Source: Actinomycetota bacterium (lineage in GTDB: Bacteria; Actinomycetota; Acidimicrobiia; Acidimicrobiales; Microtrichaceae). Taken from it: DNA of 7,681 bases. The stretch covers positions 1 through 7,681 of the forward strand of contig JAFDWA010000064.1 in NCBI GenBank assembly GCA_018268735.1, written 5' to 3'. Positions 4,981 through 7,681 of this stretch are shown here, one piece after another. Made by a program: the position numbers and the translations under genes. The notes below the pieces were generated by a model. It did no database searches. It had not been told where the DNA came from and saw only the letters and a program-made list of their open reading frames with translations. Each line of letters opens with the position of its first letter. Positions within the stretch are counted from its first letter, which is position 1.

Positions 4981-6123
4981 TCAGTTCGAGTGCAGCGCGT
5001 CGTTGAGGCCCTCCTGCCAGACGCCGGCTCTCGCGAGGACCTCGACCGATCCGCTCAACGAGTTCCTGCGGAACAGCAGGTCCGGTGTCCCGCTCAGGTC
5101 CTTCGCCTTGCGGTGCGAGCCGTCTGGCAGGGTGACCACGGTGCCGGCGGTCAGGTACAGGCCGGCCTCGACGATGCAGCCGTCGCCGAGCGAGATGCCG
5201 ATGCCTGCGTTGGCGCCGATCAGGCACCGCTGCCCCACGGCGATGACCTCCTTGCCGCCGCCGGAGAGCGTCCCCATGATCGAGCTGCCACCACCCAGGT
5301 CGGTGTCCGCCCCGACGACCACTCCGGCGGAGATGCGGCCTTCGACCATGCAGGCACCCAGCGTGCCGGCGTTGAAGTTGACGAAGCCCTCGTGCATCAC
5401 GGTCGTGCCCTCCGCGAGGTGTGCTCCGAGCCGCACCCGCTCAGCGTCGGCGACGCGCACCCCTGTGGGCACCACGTAGTCGACCATCCGCGGGAACTTG
5501 TCGACGCTCGTCACCCCGATCGTGGTCCCGGTCGCCCGCAACGTCCGCTGCGCAGCCGGGAAGGATGCGACGTCGCAGGGTCCCATCGTGGTCCACACCA
5601 CGTTGGACAGGAGGCCGAACTGGCCATCGAGGTTCACACCGTGGGGTGCCACCTTCCGCGACGACAGCAGGTGCAGCCGCAGGTAGACGTCGTGTGCGTC
5701 GAGCGGGGCATCGTCGAGCGCGGCGATCGAGGTGAGCACCGCGACCTTGCGCACCGGAAGGGGGTTGGGCCGCTCCACCAGCCCGGCCAGGTCCTCGAGC
5801 ACCGCCAGGTTCGGATGCTCGTGCAGCTCGTCGCGGAACAGCTCGGAACGCGCCCGCATCTCCTCGATCGCCGTCGCGTCCAGCTGCACCGTCCCGGTCG
5901 GGGATCCGGTGCCGCACACGTCGTGCAACGCTGCAGCGAACCCGATGTTCTCGCCGAGGTTGATCGAGGCGAACCAGGTGTCGAGCACCGCGCCGTCAGC
6001 GTCGGCGATCGTCGCCACACCGAGCCCGAACGCCGCGGGCTCACTGAACTGCGGACGGGCGAGTGCTGCATCGACCATCGCCTCGAAGGCGTCGCGGGTC
6101 ATCGGTCGGTTCTGTTCGGTCAC
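4981..6123 (-). CDS. dapD: Tetrahydrodipicolinate N-succinyltransferase, actinobacterial type
   Basis: DapD transfers succinyl from succinyl-CoA to tetrahydrodipicolinate, an early step in the succinylase route to meso-diaminopimelate and lysine. The C-terminal half (about 215-335) is a left-handed beta-helix of hexapeptide repeats. It includes VMHEGFVNFNAGTLG (242-255) and VEGRISAGVVVG (260-271), very like the mycobacterial enzyme, where a glutamate in this area is catalytic (probably E261 here). SIMGTLSGGG (281-290) and ANAGIGISLGDG (304-315) follow. At 380 residues it is longer than the 317 of M. tuberculosis DapD; the extra length lies in the N-terminal half. GTG 6123 is chosen because GGAG stands six bases upstream; ATG 6102 lacks a site. 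dapE lies 55 bases upstream on the same strand, so they probably form one transcript. The active form is expected to be a trimer. Confidence 0.96.
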   Translation of the reverse strand: MTEQNRPMTRDAFEAMVDAALARPQFSEPAAFGLGVATIADADGAVLDTWFASINLGENIGFAAALHDVCGTGSPTGTVQLDATAIEEMRARSELFRDELHEHPNLAVLEDLAGLVERPNPLPVRKVAVLTSIAALDDAPLDAHDVYLRLHLLSSRKVAPHGVNLDGQFGLLSNVVWTTMGPCDVASFPAAQRTLRATGTTIGVTSVDKFPRMVDYVVPTGVRVADAERVRLGAHLAEGTTVMHEGFVNFNAGTLGACMVEGRISAGVVVGADTDLGGGSSIMGTLSGGGKEVIAVGQRCLIGANAGIGISLGDGCIVEAGLYLTAGTVVTLPDGSHRKAKDLSGTPDLLFRRNSLSGSVEVLARAGVWQEGLNDALHSN

Positions 6124-6178
6124 AGGGATCTCCGGTTTCTGAGGGCGCGATTTCGACAAGGTATGTCGGTGAGCACCC

Positions 6179-7252
6179 CTATATCGGGTCGAGGAGGTCG
6201 GCGAGGACGGCGTAGGTGCGCTCCAGGCTGGCCCGCTCGACCCGCTCGTCGCGCGTGTGCGCCAACGTGGCGTCGCCCGGTCCCAGGTTGATCGCCGGCA
6301 CACCCCAGGCGGTGAAGCGGGCGACGTCGGTCCAGCCGAGCTTCGCCCGGACGTCGAGGCGGTGACGGTCCACGAGGCGCGCGACCAGCGGATGATCGAG
6401 CGCCGGGCGCGCGGCAGGCGACCGGTCGAGCACCTCGACGGTGTCACCCTCCTCGACCAGCGGGGCCAGCACGTCGCGGACGTGTGCCTCGGCCTGCGCC
6501 AGGTCGCGGTCGGGAGCGAAGCGGTGGACGATGTCGACCGCCGCCCGGTCGGGCACCACGTTGCCAGCCACACCCCCCTCGACGTGGGTGGCGAGCAGCG
6601 CCTCGTGGAACTTGCAGCCCAGGATCTCGGGGCGGCGGGGCTCGTAGCGATCGAGGACGGCCAGCAGCCCGCCGAGGCGGTGGATCGCGTTCCGACCCTT
6701 CCACGCCCTCGCAGCGTGGGCCCGGATGCCGACGAGGGTCACGCGCATGCGGATCACCCCCTGGCAACCGGCCTCGACCGAGCCGTCCGTCGGTTCGCCG
6801 AGGATCGCGAGGTCGCCGTGCAGCAGCTCCGGTCGCTCACGTTCGATCTCGAGCAGCCCCGACCGGTCGGCCGCGACCTCCTCGCGGGCATAGAAGACGT
6901 AGGTGACGTCGACCGCGGGCTCCACGTGGCGGCGAGCGAGCTCCGACATGATCGCCAGGCCGCCCTTCATGTCGGCCGCACCGAGGCCCCACAGCACGTC
7001 GCCGTCGATCCTGGCCGGAAGGTTGCCGTTCAGGGGGACCGTGTCGAGGTGCCCACCGAGGACCACCCGCAGCGGACGTCCGAGCCCGGTCCGGCCGACG
7101 ACGTTGTCACCGACCCGGTCGACCACGAGATGTGGGCAGCTGCGCAGCATCGCCTCGATCCGATCGGCCAGTCGACCTTCGTCGAAGCTCTCCGACGGCA
7201 CATCGACGAGCTCGGCGGTGGCGAGCAGCAGATCGACCGGAGGCGCAAGCAC
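6179..7252 (-). CDS. dapE: Succinyl-diaminopimelate desuccinylase (M20 family)
   Basis: DapE removes succinate from N-succinyl-LL-diaminopimelate, a metal-dependent step shortly after DapD in the same pathway. The 357-residue product has the M20 metal ligands and catalytic residues: GGHLDTVP with H68 and D70, AADMKGG with bridging D94, REEV with general base E124 and ligand E125, GEPTD with E153, and H332 in LAHTRDE. H179 in RAHAARAW lies in the dimerisation domain. The sequence resembles mycobacterial DapE, for example EAGCQG and GGVAGNVVPD. The GTG at 7252 is the first possible start, since an in-frame stop lies at 7264-7262 and no start codon intervenes. No ribosome site precedes it, so a leaderless start is likely, or the ribosome reinitiates. 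A seven-pair inverted repeat ends one base before the start. Confidence 0.95.
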   Translation of the reverse strand: MLAPPVDLLLATAELVDVPSESFDEGRLADRIEAMLRSCPHLVVDRVGDNVVGRTGLGRPLRVVLGGHLDTVPLNGNLPARIDGDVLWGLGAADMKGGLAIMSELARRHVEPAVDVTYVFYAREEVAADRSGLLEIERERPELLHGDLAILGEPTDGSVEAGCQGVIRMRVTLVGIRAHAARAWKGRNAIHRLGGLLAVLDRYEPRRPEILGCKFHEALLATHVEGGVAGNVVPDRAAVDIVHRFAPDRDLAQAEAHVRDVLAPLVEEGDTVEVLDRSPAARPALDHPLVARLVDRHRLDVRAKLGWTDVARFTAWGVPAINLGPGDATLAHTRDERVERASLERTYAVLADLLDPI

Positions 7253-7253
7253 C

Positions 7254-7271
7254 GCGCGTGTCTACACGCGC
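7254..7271. repeat. Inverted repeat directly ahead of the dapE start
   Basis: GCGCGTG (7254-7260) and CACGCGC (7265-7271) flank four bases. One base separates it from the GTG start. On the dapE strand the centre reads TAGA, and TAGACA (7264-7259) is a poor TANNNT-like -10 six bases before the start. The site could be an operator over the promoter, an RNA hairpin masking the start codon, or a remnant terminator of the upstream gene. Confidence 0.55.
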
Positions 7272-7313
7272 CGCGACGGCATCGGCGACAGCCCGACGCG
7301 CATCGGGTCGGCC

Positions 7314-7681
7314 TCAGACGGTCCCCTCGCTGGGCGGCTCGAACGCGCCAGGCGCAGGCGGCGAGGCCGGCGGCGCAGGCGGTGGGGCCGGGAACCCACC
7401 CGGAGCCGGCGGCGAGGCCGGGAACCCACCCGGAGCCGGCGGCGCAGGCGGCGAGGCCGGGAACCCACCCGGGGCCGGCGGCGGGTTGAAGCCTCCACCG
7501 TCGGTCGGTGCGGGTCCGCTGGGGTTGCGCTTGCGCCAGCCGGAGCGCTTCACGAGCCCGACGATCAGGCAGATCACCCCGATGATGAAGGCCAGGATGC
7601 CGCCGGAGACGCCACCGATGCCGATGAACAGGCTCGAGAACCCGGGGAAGCGGACGACGAGGAACTCGGCGTCTCCGCCGG
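7314..7681 (-). CDS. Membrane protein with proline-rich repeat tail, C-terminal part
   Basis: I do not recognise this family. The last 121 residues are visible and the gene continues past the right edge. A hydrophobic, glycine-rich segment (FSSLFIGIGGVSGG then ILAFIIGVICLIVGLV) forms one long or two short membrane spans. A basic stretch follows (KRSGWRKRN), which should stay in the cytoplasm. The remaining 65 or so residues are proline, alanine and glycine with three copies of APGGFPA-type units, so the tail is disordered and may bind partner proteins or the cell wall. The stop is TGA at 7316-7314. dapE starts 61 bases downstream on the same strand, so they could be cotranscribed, but nothing in the sequence ties their functions. 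Codon use is typical of the window. Confidence 0.75.
   Translation of the reverse strand, partial: GGDAEFLVVRFPGFSSLFIGIGGVSGGILAFIIGVICLIVGLVKRSGWRKRNPSGPAPTDGGGFNPPPAPGGFPASPPAPPAPGGFPASPPAPGGFPAPPPAPPASPPAPGAFEPPSEGTV
7381..7479. repeat. 30-base repeats encoding the proline-rich tail
   Basis: 7381-7410 and 7411-7440 are adjacent 30-base units differing by only a few bases at one end. After a 12-base insert, 7453-7479 repeats most of the unit. The copies encode the APGGFPA segments. High DNA identity suggests recent expansion and possible length variation between strains. Confidence 0.8.

Noticed and set aside
6124..6178. Separate promoter for dapD
   Set aside because: TACCTT on the minus strand resembles a -10, but no matching -35 is seen and the 55-base gap fits cotranscription with dapE.
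4990..6291. A 433-codon plus-strand frame opposite dapD
   Set aside because: It is the antisense shadow of dapD, whose catalytic and beta-helix motifs are clear; the plus-strand translation has no recognisable motif.
6257..7489. A 410-codon plus-strand frame opposite dapE and the proline-rich gene
   Set aside because: Antisense shadow of dapE with all M20 metal ligands on the other strand; its repetitive end mirrors the proline repeats.

Overview
The window is GC-rich bacterial chromosome, densely coded, with no sign of mobile DNA, tRNA, rRNA or CRISPR. It looks like an actinobacterium (Actinomycetota), possibly a deep branch such as Acidimicrobiia. The reasons are the actinobacterial form of DapD, the gene order lexA / LysM membrane protein / nrdR (known from Mycobacterium as lexA-Rv2719c-nrdR), LexA boxes of the GAAC-N4-GTTC type, many GTG starts, and starts that look leaderless. 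The class is inference.

Layout. 1-1446 (minus): 5' part of a class II, B12-dependent ribonucleotide reductase gene, nrdJ, cut by the left edge. 1447-1928: a 482-base divergent gap with several inverted repeats and a perfect 27-base tandem repeat. 1929-2657 (plus): a stand-alone RibD C-terminal-type pyrimidine or dihydrofolate reductase. 2725-3192 (minus): nrdR, the repressor of ribonucleotide reductase genes. 3380-3862 (minus): a small LysM membrane protein of the SOS cell-division inhibitor type (ChiZ/DivS/YneA-like). 3863-4199: the divergent SOS control region with four full and one degenerate LexA box. 4200-4883 (plus): lexA. 4981-6123 and 6179-7252 (minus): dapD and dapE, two steps of the succinylase branch of lysine/diaminopimelate synthesis. 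7314-7681 (minus): the end of a membrane protein with a proline-rich repeat tail.

How the parts fit. The centre of the window is a DNA damage and dNTP supply block. LexA should repress itself and the LysM division inhibitor through the shared operators. NrdR should couple dNTP level to nrdJ transcription. The reductase gene, on the opposite strand, separates nrdR from nrdJ. The dap pair is a separate unit that supplies meso-diaminopimelate for lysine and peptidoglycan, converging on lexA. I see no undescribed multi-gene system. The unusual material is regulatory: the dense and partly mirror-image LexA operators, the 27-base repeat ahead of a leaderless-looking start, an inverted repeat ending one base before the dapE start, and tandem 18-base duplications at both ends of lexA.
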